Shown: positions 1 through 8,834, counted from the first letter of the stretch. The stretch: 64,000 bases of DNA from Myroides oncorhynchi (GCF_020905415.1 NZ_JAJJMP010000001.1:1499501-1563500); one strand, 5' to 3'. Numbers and translations: made by a program. Notes: generated by a model not told the origin, from the sequence alone.

Positions 1-530
1 TTCTTCTTCCTTGAAGATCTCGCGCATTCCTTTACCTCCACCACCAGCAGTTGCTTTCATCATTACTGGGTAACCGATAGCTTTTGCTGTTTTTTTAGCG
101 TGTTCTAGTGATTCTAGTAATCCTTCAGATCCTGGTACTGTTGGTACTCCAGCTAGTTTCATTGTTTCTTTAGCTGTAGCTTTGTCTCCCATTTTTTCGA
201 TCATCTCTGGTCCAGCACCGATGAATTTAACACCGTGCTCTTGACAGATTTTAGAGAATTTAGCATTCTCAGATAAGAATCCATATCCTGGGTGTATAGC
301 ATCTGCATTCGTAATCTCAGCAGCAGCTATAATATTTGAAATCTTTAAATAAGATAAGTTACTTGGAGCGGGTCCGATACATACAGCCTCGTCCGCAAAG
401 CGTACGTGTAAGCTATCTGCATCCGCAGTAGAGTAAACTGCTACAGTTTTTATGCCCATTTCTTTACATGTTCTGATAACACGTAAGGCAATTTCACCTC
501 TATTAGCGATTAATATTTTTTTAAACATCT
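1..530 (-). CDS. accC: Acetyl-CoA carboxylase biotin carboxylase subunit, partial
   Basis: The reverse strand opens with [18 protein letters not shown] at 530, the standard N-terminus of biotin carboxylase, which carboxylates the biotin on AccB using ATP and bicarbonate in the first committed step of fatty-acid synthesis. The visible part covers the N-terminal preATP-grasp domain ([10 protein letters not shown] near residue 75) and the start of the ATP-grasp domain with its glycine-rich loop ([12 protein letters not shown]). The C-terminal two thirds lie beyond the left edge, so the gene is cut by the window, not broken. It follows accB with a 69-bp gap, as is usual for the accB-accC pair. 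Confidence 0.97.
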
Positions 531-599
531 CTTGAAACTTTAATTTAACTTTAGTGTGTTTACTTTGTTAGAAAGTAAAATGGGTATATTGTAAATTTC

Positions 600-1085
600 T
601 TAAGATGGATCAACTAAGAATAATGGTTGATCAAATTCTACTGGTGAAGCATCGTCAACTAATACTTTAACGATTTTACCAGAAATCTCAGATTCTATTT
701 CGTTGAATAGTTTCATTGCTTCAATTACACAAACTACGTCTCCTGTTTTGATCGTTTTACCTACTTCTGCAAAAGGTTCTTTATCTGGAGCAGGTTTTCT
801 GTAGAATGTACCAATAATTGGTGATTTTACAGTGATGTATTTCGAATCTTCAGTTTGAGCTGGTTCTGTCGCAGCTACTGGTGCAGCTGGTGCTACATTT
901 TGTTGAGCTAACGGTGCTTGAGCTAAAGCTGAACCTACTGGTACTTGTTGGATGTAAGTAGTTTCAGTATTACCTGCCTCAGTTGTTTTGATGGTGATTT
1001 TAAAATCATCCATTTCTAATTTTACTTCTGTAGCACCTGATTTCGCTACGAACTTGATTAAGTTTTGAATCTCTCTAATGTCCAT
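600..1085 (-). CDS. accB: Acetyl-CoA carboxylase biotin carboxyl carrier protein
   Basis: This 161-aa protein has the canonical BCCP layout: a helical N-terminus (MDIREIQNLIKF), an Ala/Pro/Gln-rich linker at about residues 50-80, and a C-terminal biotinyl domain with the biotin-attachment motif EAMK, the lysine being about residue 125. It carries carboxybiotin between AccC and the carboxyltransferase. The frame stays open upstream to 1151 (start MGCNVLKV), but that extension overlaps the end of fabH and does not look like the family, so the ATG at 1085 is preferred. It lies 23 bp after fabH and before accC in one minus-strand operon. Confidence 0.96.
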   Translation of the reverse strand: MDIREIQNLIKFVAKSGATEVKLEMDDFKITIKTTEAGNTETTYIQQVPVGSALAQAPLAQQNVAPAAPVAATEPAQTEDSKYITVKSPIIGTFYRKPAPDKEPFAEVGKTIKTGDVVCVIEAMKLFNEIESEISGKIVKVLVDDASPVEFDQPLFLVDPS

Positions 1086-1108
1086 ACCTATGTATTGGTT
1101 AGTTGTTT

Positions 1109-2107
1109 TTATTTCGCTGTGTACGCCCACTTTAAGTACATTGCACCCCACGTGAAACCACCTCCAAAAGTAGCGAAAATTATATTATCACCCTTTTTAA
1201 GTTGTTTTTCGTAATCGCAAAGTAGTAATGGTAAAGTGGCAGACGTTGTATTTCCGTATCTTTCGATATTCATTAATACCTTAGAATCATCTAATCCCAT
1301 TCTGTGAGCTGTTGCATCGATGATTCGCTTGTTTGCTTGGTGTGCAGCTAACCAAGTCACATCTTCTTGAGTAAGATTGTTGCGTTGCATTACTTTTTCA
1401 CTTACATCAGCCATATTAGATACAGCATATTTAAATACTGTTTTTCCATCTTGGAATACGTAGTGTTGTTTGTTTACAACTGTTTCTGCACTAGCTGGTA
1501 GGATAGATCCACCTGCTTCTATTTTTAAAAACTCACGACCTACGCCGTCACTTCTTAAGTATTCGTCTTGTACTCCGTAACCTTCAGTATTAGGTTCGAA
1601 TAAAACTGCTCCTGCAGCATCTCCAAAGATGATACAAGTAGCACGGTCAGTATAATCAATAATCGAAGACATCTTATCTGCCCCGATTAATAACACTTTC
1701 TTATATCTACCTGATTCTATATATGCAGAAGCTACTGACATACCATATAAAAAGCTAGAACAAGCTGCTTGTAAATCAAATGAAAATGCATTGGTTGCTC
1801 CAATTTTTGAGGCAACATACACTCCTGTAATTGCTACAGGCATATCTGGTGTAGCTGTTGATAGTATTACACAGTCTATATCCTTAGGATCTGTACCAGA
1901 TTTGCGTAATAAATCTTCTGCGGCTTTAATAGCCATATATGAAGCACCTTCTCCAGGTTTTTTAAGAATTCTTCTTTCTTTAATTCCTGTGCGGCTCGTT
2001 ATCCATTCGTCGTTTGTGTCTACCAGTTTTTCTAGGTCAACATTCGTCAACTTGTCTTCTGGTAGGTAACATCCAATCGCTGTAATGGCTGCGTGTATTT
2101 TTGTCAT
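1109..2107 (-). CDS. fabH: Beta-ketoacyl-[ACP] synthase III
   Basis: FabH condenses acetyl-CoA with malonyl-ACP to start fatty-acid chains. The 332-aa product has the usual family length and the full Cys-His-Asn triad: Cys116 in AACSSF, His in AAHQANKR and Asn in GNTTSATLP. The GGGFTWG motif near the C-terminus is also typical. The ATG at 2107 (MTKIHAAIT) is chosen because the upstream in-frame extension to 2140 (MECFYKVKQYH) is not family-like. It lies between rpmF and accB in the conserved yceD-rpmF-fabH-accBC order that couples ribosomal protein and lipid synthesis genes in Bacteroidota. Confidence 0.97.
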   Translation of the reverse strand: MTKIHAAITAIGCYLPEDKLTNVDLEKLVDTNDEWITSRTGIKERRILKKPGEGASYMAIKAAEDLLRKSGTDPKDIDCVILSTATPDMPVAITGVYVASKIGATNAFSFDLQAACSSFLYGMSVASAYIESGRYKKVLLIGADKMSSIIDYTDRATCIIFGDAAGAVLFEPNTEGYGVQDEYLRSDGVGREFLKIEAGGSILPASAETVVNKQHYVFQDGKTVFKYAVSNMADVSEKVMQRNNLTQEDVTWLAAHQANKRIIDATAHRMGLDDSKVLMNIERYGNTTSATLPLLLCDYEKQLKKGDNIIFATFGGGFTWGAMYLKWAYTAK

Positions 2108-2270
2108 ATGGTATTGCTTTACTTTATAAAAACATTCCAAAAAGAAGCGAAAATTACAAAAAAAAAACGAATTAACGGTTCTTTCGTGCTCTAAAGTACT
2201 TTTTTTGGGCTAAAACACAAATTTCTGAAAAGCGAATAAACTACAATTTATTGAGTAAAACATACGTGAA

Positions 2271-2332
2271 CATAATAAAAAGTATACTATAGTATAGATT
2301 TATAACAATGTTTAGCAATATGAAGTACGATT
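2271..2332 (-). repeat. Degenerate copy (E) of the dispersed palindromic repeat
   Basis: The core TATACTATAGTATA (2283-2296) is a perfect 14-bp palindrome. The flank runs on through TGAAGTACGATT at 2321-2332, matching TGAAGTAGAATT at the same place in copies B and C. The distal ends carrying the terminal inverted repeats cannot be recognised, so this looks like a decayed or truncated member. Confidence 0.5.
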
Positions 2333-2371
2333 AACGTGTGTTTTATGTTTCTCTAAAATAGGTTATATACC

Positions 2372-2401
2372 AAAAAAAAACTCTCACACACTGTGAGAGT
2401 T
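2372..2401 (-). terminator. Intrinsic terminator after rpmF
   Basis: Read on the minus strand, a 9-bp stem ACTCTCACA/TGTGAGAGT with a 3-nt loop is followed by nine T residues. It lies just past the rpmF stop and would end the pdxA-yceD-rpmF transcript, fully or in part. Confidence 0.8.
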
Positions 2402-2422
2402 AATTTGTACTTTGTTTAAAGC

Positions 2423-2620
2423 TTATGCCTCTACTTGAGTTGTTTTGTCAATTACAACTTGCCCTCTGTAGTACATTTTTCCTTCATGCCAGTAAGCTCT
2501 GTGATATAAGTGAGCTTCTCCTGTTACAGGACATGTAGCAATTGTTGGAGCTACAGCTTTGTAATGAGTTCTTCTCTTATCTCTTCTTGTTTTCGAGGTT
2601 TTTCTCTTAGGATGTGCCAT
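2423..2620 (-). CDS. rpmF: 50S ribosomal protein L32
   Basis: This is a 65-aa basic protein starting [19 protein letters not shown], the typical L32 N-terminus, followed by a [14 protein letters not shown] region in place of the Cys-rich zinc ribbon of some homologues. Only one cysteine remains, so it is a zinc-independent form. It lies 9 bp after yceD, the usual pairing. Confidence 0.97.
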   Translation of the reverse strand: MAHPKRKTSKTRRDKRRTHYKAVAPTIATCPVTGEAHLYHRAYWHEGKMYYRGQVVIDKTTQVEA

Positions 2621-2629
2621 TTTACTATA

Positions 2630-3265
2630 TTATTTATCCGTTAATAGTTTCTTTAATTCTGCCCATCTAGGGTCAATATCTTTGTTTGTATTCTCTTCTT
2701 CTGTCTCTTCTTCTTCATCGTTCTCAAGGTCGTCTATTAAACCGAAGATTTCATCATCTTCATCATCAAATAAACCTCCGAAGTCATCGTCTTCATCTTT
2801 CTCCTCTTCGTGAACGTAACCTAGATAGTCTAAAGCTTCTGAGTCTAATGTCCCGTCTTTTACTCCTGGGTGAACCCTTTTTTGTGGGATTGCCAGAGCT
2901 ATCATTTCATAGATATATTGAGCTACATTTATTTGATGTGCCGTATATGGAATAACGAGTATCTCATCGTGGTCATCATTATAAACTTCTCCGAATTTAA
3001 CTACCAAGTCAATTTCACTATCTATTGGTAAGTCGAAATCCTGATTTGTCACGTCACAAGGTACATTTGCGAACCCTTTACTAGTGAAATGCAACTCAAA
3101 TAAATTGATTTTCTTGTCTAAAAGAACGTTTATTTCAGCATTTATATGATTGAAATCGCTGTAGTTATAGTTTTCGAAAAAACGATCATCTACTTTAAAA
3201 TCAAACGAATGCTTGCCGTTTTTTAATCCTGTGAAAGGTATTAAAAAGTCTTTTTCAATATTCAT
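2630..3265 (-). CDS. YceD/DUF177 family protein
   Basis: This 211-aa protein belongs by context and sequence to the YceD (DUF177) family encoded just upstream of rpmF in many bacteria; the family is linked to 23S rRNA or large-subunit biogenesis. The family-like features are the beta-rich N-terminal half and the CDVTNQDFDLPI segment. The C-terminal quarter is strongly acidic, with long runs of Asp and Glu (about residues 155-195). The start is set at MNIEKDFLIPF (3265); an upstream in-frame Met at 3289 adds only MHAQIMYF. It is co-transcribed with rpmF. Confidence 0.88.
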   Translation of the reverse strand: MNIEKDFLIPFTGLKNGKHSFDFKVDDRFFENYNYSDFNHINAEINVLLDKKINLFELHFTSKGFANVPCDVTNQDFDLPIDSEIDLVVKFGEVYNDDHDEILVIPYTAHQINVAQYIYEMIALAIPQKRVHPGVKDGTLDSEALDYLGYVHEEEKDEDDDFGGLFDDEDDEIFGLIDDLENDEEEETEEENTNKDIDPRWAELKKLLTDK

Positions 3266-3315
3266 GAAATACATGATTTGAGCGTGCAAAGATAAAAAAT
3301 TATTATAATTACAAG

Positions 3316-4386
3316 CTAGTTATCAAATTTTTTTGTACTAAAATCTTTTTCTTGAGGCTGTAATGGGTTTGCAGATGCTTCTAGATTTCTACTTCTATTG
3401 GTATAAATATCAATAGCCAAGTATAGTGCTTCTTTGAATGATGTTTCATCTGCTGTGCCTTTTCCAGCTATTTCATAAGCAGTTCCGTGATCTGGAGATG
3501 TTCTTATCTTGTCCAAACCTGCAGTGTAGTTTACTCCACTGCCAAAAGAAAGTGCCTTGAAAGGAGCTAAACCTTGATCGTGATAGCATGCTATAACTGC
3601 GTCAAAGTGTTTATGTGTTCCTGATCCGAAGAACCCATCTGCTGGGAATGGACCAGATACTAAAATACCTTCTTGATTTAGTTTCTCTACTGTTGGTTTT
3701 ATGATTGTTAATTCTTCTTTGCCTATTACACCTCCATCGCCAGCGTGTGGGTTTAACCCCAAGATAGCGATACGCGGTTTAAGTATGTTAAAATCTTGAA
3801 TCAACGAGGTATTGATTGTTTTCACCTTTTGCTGTATTAATGCAGGGGTGATTGCTTTAGCAACATCCTGGATAGGTAGGTGATCTGTCAATAGACCTAT
3901 TTTTAAATCTTCACTAACGAGTAACATTAGAGCTTGTCCCTCTAGCTGTTCGTTTAAGTAATCAGTGTGCCCAGGGTATTTAAATTCTTCATCTACACTG
4001 TTATACTTGTTAATCGGAGCTGTTACTAATACATCTATCTGTCCATTTTTTAACGCTTCAGTAGCTGCTATAAAAGATTTGATAGCGTATTTCCCTATTT
4101 GAGGATCGTTTTGACCAAAAGTGATATTGACATTTTCTTTCCAGAGGTTCAGAACATTTAACTTGTTAGGTATGATTTGATCTAAACTGTCTATTCCTTG
4201 TATATTAGTATTGCTGTTTATTATCTTTTTGACGTAAGATAGAGGCTTTGAGTTTCCGAAAATAACAGGGGTGCAAATTTCTAGCATTCTATTGTCTTCG
4301 AAACATTTGAGTATGACTTCACTGCCTATCCCATTTAGGTCCCCTATAGAGATTCCTACTTTTATAATTTCTTCCTTCTGGCTCAT
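3316..4386 (-). CDS. pdxA: 4-hydroxythreonine-4-phosphate dehydrogenase
   Basis: PdxA oxidises 4-phosphohydroxy-threonine in the DXP-dependent pyridoxal phosphate pathway. The 356-aa protein begins KVGISIGDLNGIGSEV, the family's GDPxGIG motif with Asn replacing Pro. It keeps the metal and substrate segments PGHTDYLNE, LNPHAGDGG, HDQGLAPFK and TSPDHGTAYEIAGKG. ATG 4386 is chosen over an upstream open extension to 4470, which would overlap the divergent riboflavin synthase. It heads the minus-strand operon leading to yceD and rpmF. Confidence 0.97.
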   Translation of the reverse strand: MSQKEEIIKVGISIGDLNGIGSEVILKCFEDNRMLEICTPVIFGNSKPLSYVKKIINSNTNIQGIDSLDQIIPNKLNVLNLWKENVNITFGQNDPQIGKYAIKSFIAATEALKNGQIDVLVTAPINKYNSVDEEFKYPGHTDYLNEQLEGQALMLLVSEDLKIGLLTDHLPIQDVAKAITPALIQQKVKTINTSLIQDFNILKPRIAILGLNPHAGDGGVIGKEELTIIKPTVEKLNQEGILVSGPFPADGFFGSGTHKHFDAVIACYHDQGLAPFKALSFGSGVNYTAGLDKIRTSPDHGTAYEIAGKGTADETSFKEALYLAIDIYTNRSRNLEASANPLQPQEKDFSTKKFDN

Positions 4387-4406
4387 AGTATCGTCTAAAT
4401 TATTCC

Positions 4407-4426
4407 TATTTTTGAAAGCAAATTTA
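4407..4426. promoter_or_regulatory. Face-to-face -7 elements of pdxA and ribE
   Basis: The 58-bp divergent gap contains TATTTTTG on the plus strand (4407-4414, for ribE) and TAAATTTG on the minus strand (4419-4426, for pdxA). Both fit the Bacteroidota -7 consensus TAnnTTTG. Clear TTG-type -33 boxes at standard spacing were not found, so this is a partial match. Confidence 0.4.
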
Positions 4427-4444
4427 ATAAAAATAAATGGAGTT

Positions 4445-5041
4445 ATGTTTACAGGTATAGTTGAAAACATCGGAAATATAAAAAGTATAGTAAAAGATCA
4501 AGAAAATTTACATATTACTGTGGAGTGTACTTTTACGAATGAGTTACAAGTAGATCAGAGTGTACTACACAATGGTATTTGTCTTACGGTAGTATCTTTA
4601 GGAGAGGGGTTTTATACTGTCACTGCGATTAAAGAAACTATTGATGTAACGAGTATAGGCTTTTGGAAAGTAGGACAAGCTGTGAATTTAGAGAGAGCTA
4701 TGTTAATGAATGGTCGTTTAGATGGTCATATTGTACAAGGCCATGTGGATCACATCGCTACTTGTGTGAGTATCGAAGAAGCAGGAGGAAGTACATATTT
4801 TGGGTTTGAATATAAAAAAACTTCACAGCATGTAACTATAGAAAAAGGATCTATTACCATTGATGGTACTAGTCTTACAGTTGTTGATTCTGGTATTAAC
4901 ACCTTTAAAGTGGCGATTATTCCATATACCATAGAGCATACGATTTTTAAGCAATATGAGGTGGGAACCGTTGTGAATCTTGAGTTTGACGTGGTAGGAA
5001 AGTACGTGTCTAAATTGATGAAAGTGAGGGGGTTAAATTAA
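4445..5041 (+). CDS. ribE: Riboflavin synthase alpha chain
   Basis: This 198-aa protein starts MFTGIVENIG, the diagnostic N-terminus of riboflavin synthase, which dismutates two lumazine molecules to riboflavin. It has the two tandem lumazine-binding barrels: the first carries NGICLTVV and the second DGTSLTVV, each with a conserved Asn/Asp-Gly-x-x-L-T-V motif. The open frame extends upstream into pdxA on the other strand, but ATG 4445 gives the exact family start. Divergent from pdxA. Confidence 0.97.
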   Translation: MFTGIVENIGNIKSIVKDQENLHITVECTFTNELQVDQSVLHNGICLTVVSLGEGFYTVTAIKETIDVTSIGFWKVGQAVNLERAMLMNGRLDGHIVQGHVDHIATCVSIEEAGGSTYFGFEYKKTSQHVTIEKGSITIDGTSLTVVDSGINTFKVAIIPYTIEHTIFKQYEVGTVVNLEFDVVGKYVSKLMKVRGLN

Positions 5042-5106
5042 AAACTGAGAATTTTGAGTTATCTATTGGTGTAAAATACTTTACTTTGCACCTGAAAAAT
5101 AATAAT

Positions 5107-5688
5107 ATGAAGTTTAATTCGCAAAATAGTAATTTTGCAACAATGACCGATGAGGAGTTAGTGCAATTCATCGTTCAGAGTAGCAATACTAACTTGTTTG
5201 GGATACTTTATGATCGGTACGCACAGAAAGTATATGGTAAGTGTTTAGGTTTTGCTGAATCAAAAGATGTGGCTGAAGACTTGACTCAGGATATTTTTGT
5301 GAAGTTATACTTAAACTTGAAGAATTTTAGAGGAGAATCTAAGTTTTCTACTTGGTTGTATTCTTTTGCGTATAATCACTGTGTCAATTATTCTAGGTTA
5401 GTTCTTAAGAAGAAGAGAAATGAAGAAGTATTGGATGATGAGAATCAATATGCATTATCTATAGAAGACGAAATCTCAGATGAAGAAATATTTTCTTTGA
5501 GTGTGGATAGATTACAAGAATCATTGGTTAGATTAGATCCGGAAGATAAGATTGTTTTGTTGATGAAATATCAAGATGACAAGTCAATAAAGGAAATAGC
5601 TAATCTATTAGATTTAGGAGAAAGTGCAGTTAAAATGCGACTCCATAGGGCTAAGAAAAAGATTGTAGAAATTTATAACTCGTTGTAA
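5107..5688 (+). CDS. ECF-type RNA polymerase sigma factor
   Basis: This protein of about 193 aa has sigma-70 region 2 (about residues 30-100: LYDRYAQKVYG, AEDLTQDIF, FSTWLYSFAYN) and region 4 with its helix-turn-helix (about 135-185: KSIKEIANLLDLGESAVKMRLHRAKK). There is no region 1 or 3, as in group-4 ECF factors. The frame is open from a TTG at 5086, but ATG 5107 or the internal Met before TDEELV is more plausible. It lies 2 bp before an unknown 75-aa gene. No recognisable transmembrane anti-sigma factor of the FecR or zinc-ribbon type follows. Confidence 0.92.
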   Translation: MKFNSQNSNFATMTDEELVQFIVQSSNTNLFGILYDRYAQKVYGKCLGFAESKDVAEDLTQDIFVKLYLNLKNFRGESKFSTWLYSFAYNHCVNYSRLVLKKKRNEEVLDDENQYALSIEDEISDEEIFSLSVDRLQESLVRLDPEDKIVLLMKYQDDKSIKEIANLLDLGESAVKMRLHRAKKKIVEIYNSL

Positions 5689-5690
5689 TT

Positions 5691-5918
5691 ATGGAAAATC
5701 CGTTCAAAAAAATACTTCAGGATGAAAAATTACCAGATTACTTAAAAGATCGGGTAATAGATAATCTCAACTTTATTAAGTTATCACTTGACGTGTCTGA
5801 ATTATACACTGTCAAGGTTCCTCAAACTCTTGGGAGTTTAATAGGTGAGAAAGATTTGAAAAAAGAAAATGAAATAATCAATAAAATTAAAAATAGTAAA
5901 AATGATGGAACAATATAA
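5691..5918 (+). CDS. Small unknown protein coupled to an ECF sigma factor
   Basis: A charged 75-aa protein (MENPFKKILQDEKLPDYLKD) with no signal peptide or membrane helix and no family I recognise. It begins 2 bp after the sigma-factor stop and overlaps the next gene by about 17 bp, so translation is probably coupled across all three genes. The position suggests a cytosolic partner of the sigma factor, such as an anti-sigma factor; this is inference from position only. Confidence 0.75.
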   Translation: MENPFKKILQDEKLPDYLKDRVIDNLNFIKLSLDVSELYTVKVPQTLGSLIGEKDLKKENEIINKIKNSKNDGTI

Positions 5919-6726
5919 CTTTGAATATCCGAGTCAGATGATAAATTCTGTGTTGAATTCGTTGTTGCAGGGGTTAGTAGGCTTTGTCTTTTTAGTAGGC
6001 TATATTTTAGTTTCTTGGTTGTTAATTAGAGTGTGCTCTTATCTATTAAAGAAACTATTTAAAGTAATACGCCTTGAGAAGGTACAAAATCTACTTAGTG
6101 AAAATGACTTTTTAAATAAAGTTAATATTAAAATTAGTGTATCAAGTGTTTTAATCTTTTTTGTAAAGGTTTTTTTGATATTCTTAATAGTGGTAGTAGG
6201 AGCCGAATTGTTTGGGTTAGAGATTGTCTCTCGTGAGATTGGTAATCTGATGTTATATATTCCTAAAGTATTCGTAGCATTATTGATTTTTGTTGGAGGG
6301 CTTTATTTTGCTACTTGGATTAAAAAAGCAGTAGTGGAAGTGCTTAAAGCTGTTGATTTCAGTGGAGCACGTATGATAGGTAATATTTTGTTTTATCTGA
6401 TCCTTGTGTTTGTGTTTATCACTACACTAAATCAGATGGGAATCAATACGGATATCATAACTAATAATATCTCTATCATTGTAGGAGCGATCTTACTTAC
6501 AGTGGCATTGTCGCTGGGATTGGGATCTAAAGATGTAGTGACTAGATTGTTGTTTTCTTTTTATGCACGTAAGAATCTTGAATTAGGTCAGTTAATACGC
6601 ATAGATGGGCTAGAGGGATATGTAATTTCTATAGACAATATCTATTTGTGTTTATTAGTAGAAGGGAAGAAACATTACCTTCCTATTGCTAAAGTATCAG
6701 AAAGTCATATCGAAATAGTTAAATAA
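5902..6726 (+). CDS. MscS-like mechanosensitive channel family membrane protein
   Basis: This 274-aa protein has a membrane helix near residues 15-45, further hydrophobic segments near 75-105, 110-140 and 150-170, then a long hydrophobic glycine-containing helix (IIVGAILLTVALSLGLGSKD, about 190-210) like the pore-lining TM3 of MscS, and a short beta-rich tail (LIRIDGLEGYV). Much of the large MscS cytosolic domain is absent, so it resembles the conserved-TM-helix subgroup. Start ATG 5902 or 5905. It overlaps the preceding small gene and is followed by hairpins at 6726-6790. Co-expression with the sigma factor suggests a role in envelope or osmotic stress. Confidence 0.75.
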   Translation: MMEQYNFEYPSQMINSVLNSLLQGLVGFVFLVGYILVSWLLIRVCSYLLKKLFKVIRLEKVQNLLSENDFLNKVNIKISVSSVLIFFVKVFLIFLIVVVGAELFGLEIVSREIGNLMLYIPKVFVALLIFVGGLYFATWIKKAVVEVLKAVDFSGARMIGNILFYLILVFVFITTLNQMGINTDIITNNISIIVGAILLTVALSLGLGSKDVVTRLLFSFYARKNLELGQLIRIDGLEGYVISIDNIYLCLLVEGKKHYLPIAKVSESHIEIVK

Positions 6727-6758
6727 CAGATACTTCTTATCTGTGTTAAAATATAGAG

Positions 6759-6790
6759 GGCGAATATTCATTTAGAGTATTCGCCTTTTT
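6759..6790 (+). terminator. Intrinsic terminator of the sigma/MscS operon
   Basis: An 8-bp stem GGCGAATA/TATTCGCC is followed by five T residues. A second 7-bp hairpin, ACAGATA/TATCTGT, precedes it at 6726-6744. It lies between converging genes and may stop the minus-strand transcript less well, because the opposite side lacks a strong T run. Confidence 0.75.
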
Positions 6791-6791
6791 C

Positions 6792-7148
6792 TTATTCTAT
6801 TACTTGCTTTTTTATTGGAAAGTCACATTCTATTTCGATATTATTCTCTTCGATGTAGATATTGTACACTCGTGTGTTATTATTAGCGAGAGTTAATTGG
6901 TATTTATTTATCGCAATATCTAAAGTGTCAATTGCCGAGAACACATAGGTATTTACTGCCACAACTTTTTCAGTTAATAAGCAGTGTAAGGCTTCAGGTG
7001 GTGCATTGCTATCTAAGGTCACATCTCCTCTATATAGATAAGGATGTTGTTTGCTTGTGTTGATAGAATGAAGTGCTATATGCAACTCTCCTATATTTAT
7101 TGTTTTTCCCTCAAGAGTTAATAATAGCTGTTCTGTTTGCTTCTTCAT
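6792..7148 (-). CDS. Hypothetical protein, 118 aa
   Basis: No family recognised. The protein starts MKKQTEQLLLTLEGKTINIGELH, has no signal peptide or membrane helix and looks like a mixed alpha/beta cytosolic protein with two cysteines. It stands alone, converging on the MscS-like gene with only a terminator between them and followed upstream by a 708-bp gap. Codon use resembles its neighbours, which supports it being a real gene. Confidence 0.65.
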   Translation of the reverse strand: MKKQTEQLLLTLEGKTINIGELHIALHSINTSKQHPYLYRGDVTLDSNAPPEALHCLLTEKVVAVNTYVFSAIDTLDIAINKYQLTLANNNTRVYNIYIEENNIEIECDFPIKKQVIE

Positions 7149-7856
7149 AGTGGATAATTATCTCAAAGCTAAATAATTATTTTTATTTTAAACATATCTT
7201 TGATGCTTAATATGAAGAAGAAGTTTTTGTAGACTAGCAGATTTTAACTATAGTTAACTGAATTAGATAAAATTAGCTGACTGCTTTTTTTATTTTACTT
7301 CCGTAGCTACTCCTAAAGTGGCTTTATTCTTTCTGTTTGATCTCTTTTTTCCTTAATAGCTAGCCGATTTACCCTATATCGGAGGATTATGAAAAAAATT
7401 ACACCCTGTTTTTTTTCTCGTTAAAAGTATAAATATTTGCATTTCAATAGATTATATATGGATAGTGTCTGTTTTAGTTTTAGAGGACTACTCTAGAAGC
7501 TATGTAGAATCTAACTCGATGTAAAATTGGTCGACAGTTCGTGGATAATAAGCCATATATAGTGGAGCTAGAGGTGTCTTTATCAATGAATACTTCTGGT
7601 ATTGATATAGTACTTTCCTTTAATTGAAAATGATAAATGAAATGAGATTACTCCTAAAGTGAGGTAAAGTGATGCTTTGATATTTTTCATTTTTGATAGT
7701 GAGTTTATGCTAATGGTGGGTGTATGCTTATATTTCTACTTTTTTTGAAAGCTCTTTGAATAATTAAATAATTGTATTACTGTGTTTTATATCTTGTGGT
7801 TGTATAAAAAGGGTAGTGTGTGAAAAAGTAAATCACAGCGAAAAATAATTACAATT
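7149..7856. other. 708-bp gap without a supported gene
   Basis: AT-rich sequence with no frame I would defend as a gene. The string ACTCCTAAAGTG occurs twice (near 7309 and 7651), and a short hairpin CCGAT/ATCGG lies near 7365-7382. Part of the gap is presumably the promoter and leader of the DUF6266 gene at 7857 and the upstream region of the minus-strand gene ending at 7148. Nothing resembling an RNA gene was found. Confidence 0.6.
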
Positions 7857-8834
7857 ATGGCAGAAATTAAAGATGGAATATTAGGGGGTGTACACGGTAA
7901 GATTGGACCTGTAGTTGGGTTTATGTGGAGAGGAAGGTATTTCTTGCGTTCTACACCAAGTAAGTCAAATAAGAGTGCTTCTGAGAAGCAGATAGCGCAA
8001 CGTAGTAAGTTGAGTTTGGTATCGACTTTTGCTAATAAAGTCAAGGACTTTGTCAATGCAAATTATCCACTGACGATGCTTAATGATAAGATGGCTACTG
8101 GTAAGGAACAATTGATTTCGATGCTGATGAAGGAAGGGATTTTGAAGATAGAAGGAGAACTGTGCCTAGATATTGCTAGCGTATTATTGTCTATTGGGAC
8201 TCTGCCTCCTGCTGTGATTAAGAAAATAGGTAAACTTAAGACTGGGAAAATTAAGGTGCAATGGGATAATGCGATTATGAATATATTGACAAAGGATTCA
8301 GATCGTCTGACTATAATCGCTTACAGCGAAAAGTTACTTGAATTTAAAGAGATAGAATCTATTGCTAAGCGTGAGGATAAATATGTACACTTTGATTTGC
8401 CTAACGAATGGGTAGAAGGTAATGTACATTTCTGGAGTGTATGGAAATCTGCAGATGGTAAGCTAGTTAGCACGAGTGCTTACCATGGAGTCACAGAACT
8501 GAATGAAATTGTGGAAGTGGAGAATGCAGAATCGGAGGAAAAAAGTGTGGAGGTGAACACAGTTAGTGGAAAATTAGAAGCTGAAAATGGTGTAGAGAAA
8601 ACAGGAAAAGGGGTATTTACTTCTTTTGAAGGAGTAAAGGAAGAAACTATTAAGTTGGATAGTATAGAAATAGGGACAATAGACGATGTAGATAGTGCAA
8701 AGGCAGAAACTCAAGCAGTAGAAAATATGGACTCCTCAAATCTTATAAATCATGAGGTGTTTAAGAAGATAGAGGATTACGAGCCACAATCTATCTTAGA
8801 AGCATTAAAACGAAGTAAAGAACAGAATGAGTGA
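7857..8834 (+). CDS. DUF6266 family protein
   Basis: The N-terminus MAEIKDGILGGVHGKIGPVVGF with following WRGRYFLRS is the signature of the DUF6266 family, found in Bacteroidota and without an established function. The family-like part covers about residues 1-210, including a late FWSVWKSADGK motif. The remaining 115 residues are a Glu-rich low-complexity tail (from about GVTELNEIVEVENAESEEK) that is probably disordered. No signal peptide. It is isolated, with no operon partner. Confidence 0.85.
   Translation: MAEIKDGILGGVHGKIGPVVGFMWRGRYFLRSTPSKSNKSASEKQIAQRSKLSLVSTFANKVKDFVNANYPLTMLNDKMATGKEQLISMLMKEGILKIEGELCLDIASVLLSIGTLPPAVIKKIGKLKTGKIKVQWDNAIMNILTKDSDRLTIIAYSEKLLEFKEIESIAKREDKYVHFDLPNEWVEGNVHFWSVWKSADGKLVSTSAYHGVTELNEIVEVENAESEEKSVEVNTVSGKLEAENGVEKTGKGVFTSFEGVKEETIKLDSIEIGTIDDVDSAKAETQAVENMDSSNLINHEVFKKIEDYEPQSILEALKRSKEQNE

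Larger units (their letters stand above)
2108..2422. other. Non-coding gap between fabH and rpmF
   Basis: This 315-bp gap separates two genes that are usually closer. It holds a terminator-like hairpin just after rpmF (2372-2401) and a degenerate member of the window's dispersed palindromic repeat (2271-2332). No open reading frame of note is seen. fabH therefore probably has its own promoter or depends on read-through from rpmF. Confidence 0.7.

Noticed and set aside
1086..1151. Upstream extension of accB (MGCNVLKVG)
   Set aside because: It overlaps the fabH end and does not match BCCP N-termini; MDIREIQNL is the family start.
4387..4444. Possible FMN riboswitch in front of ribE
   Set aside because: The divergent gap is only 58 bp and holds -7 elements; there is no room for the aptamer.
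5086..5106. TTG start of the sigma factor gene
   Set aside because: It overlaps a promoter-like TTACTTTG; ATG 5107 is closer to family starts.
7149..7856. Hidden gene or RNA gene in the 708-bp gap
   Set aside because: Short frames lack coding character, and no tRNA-like or other RNA fold was recognised.
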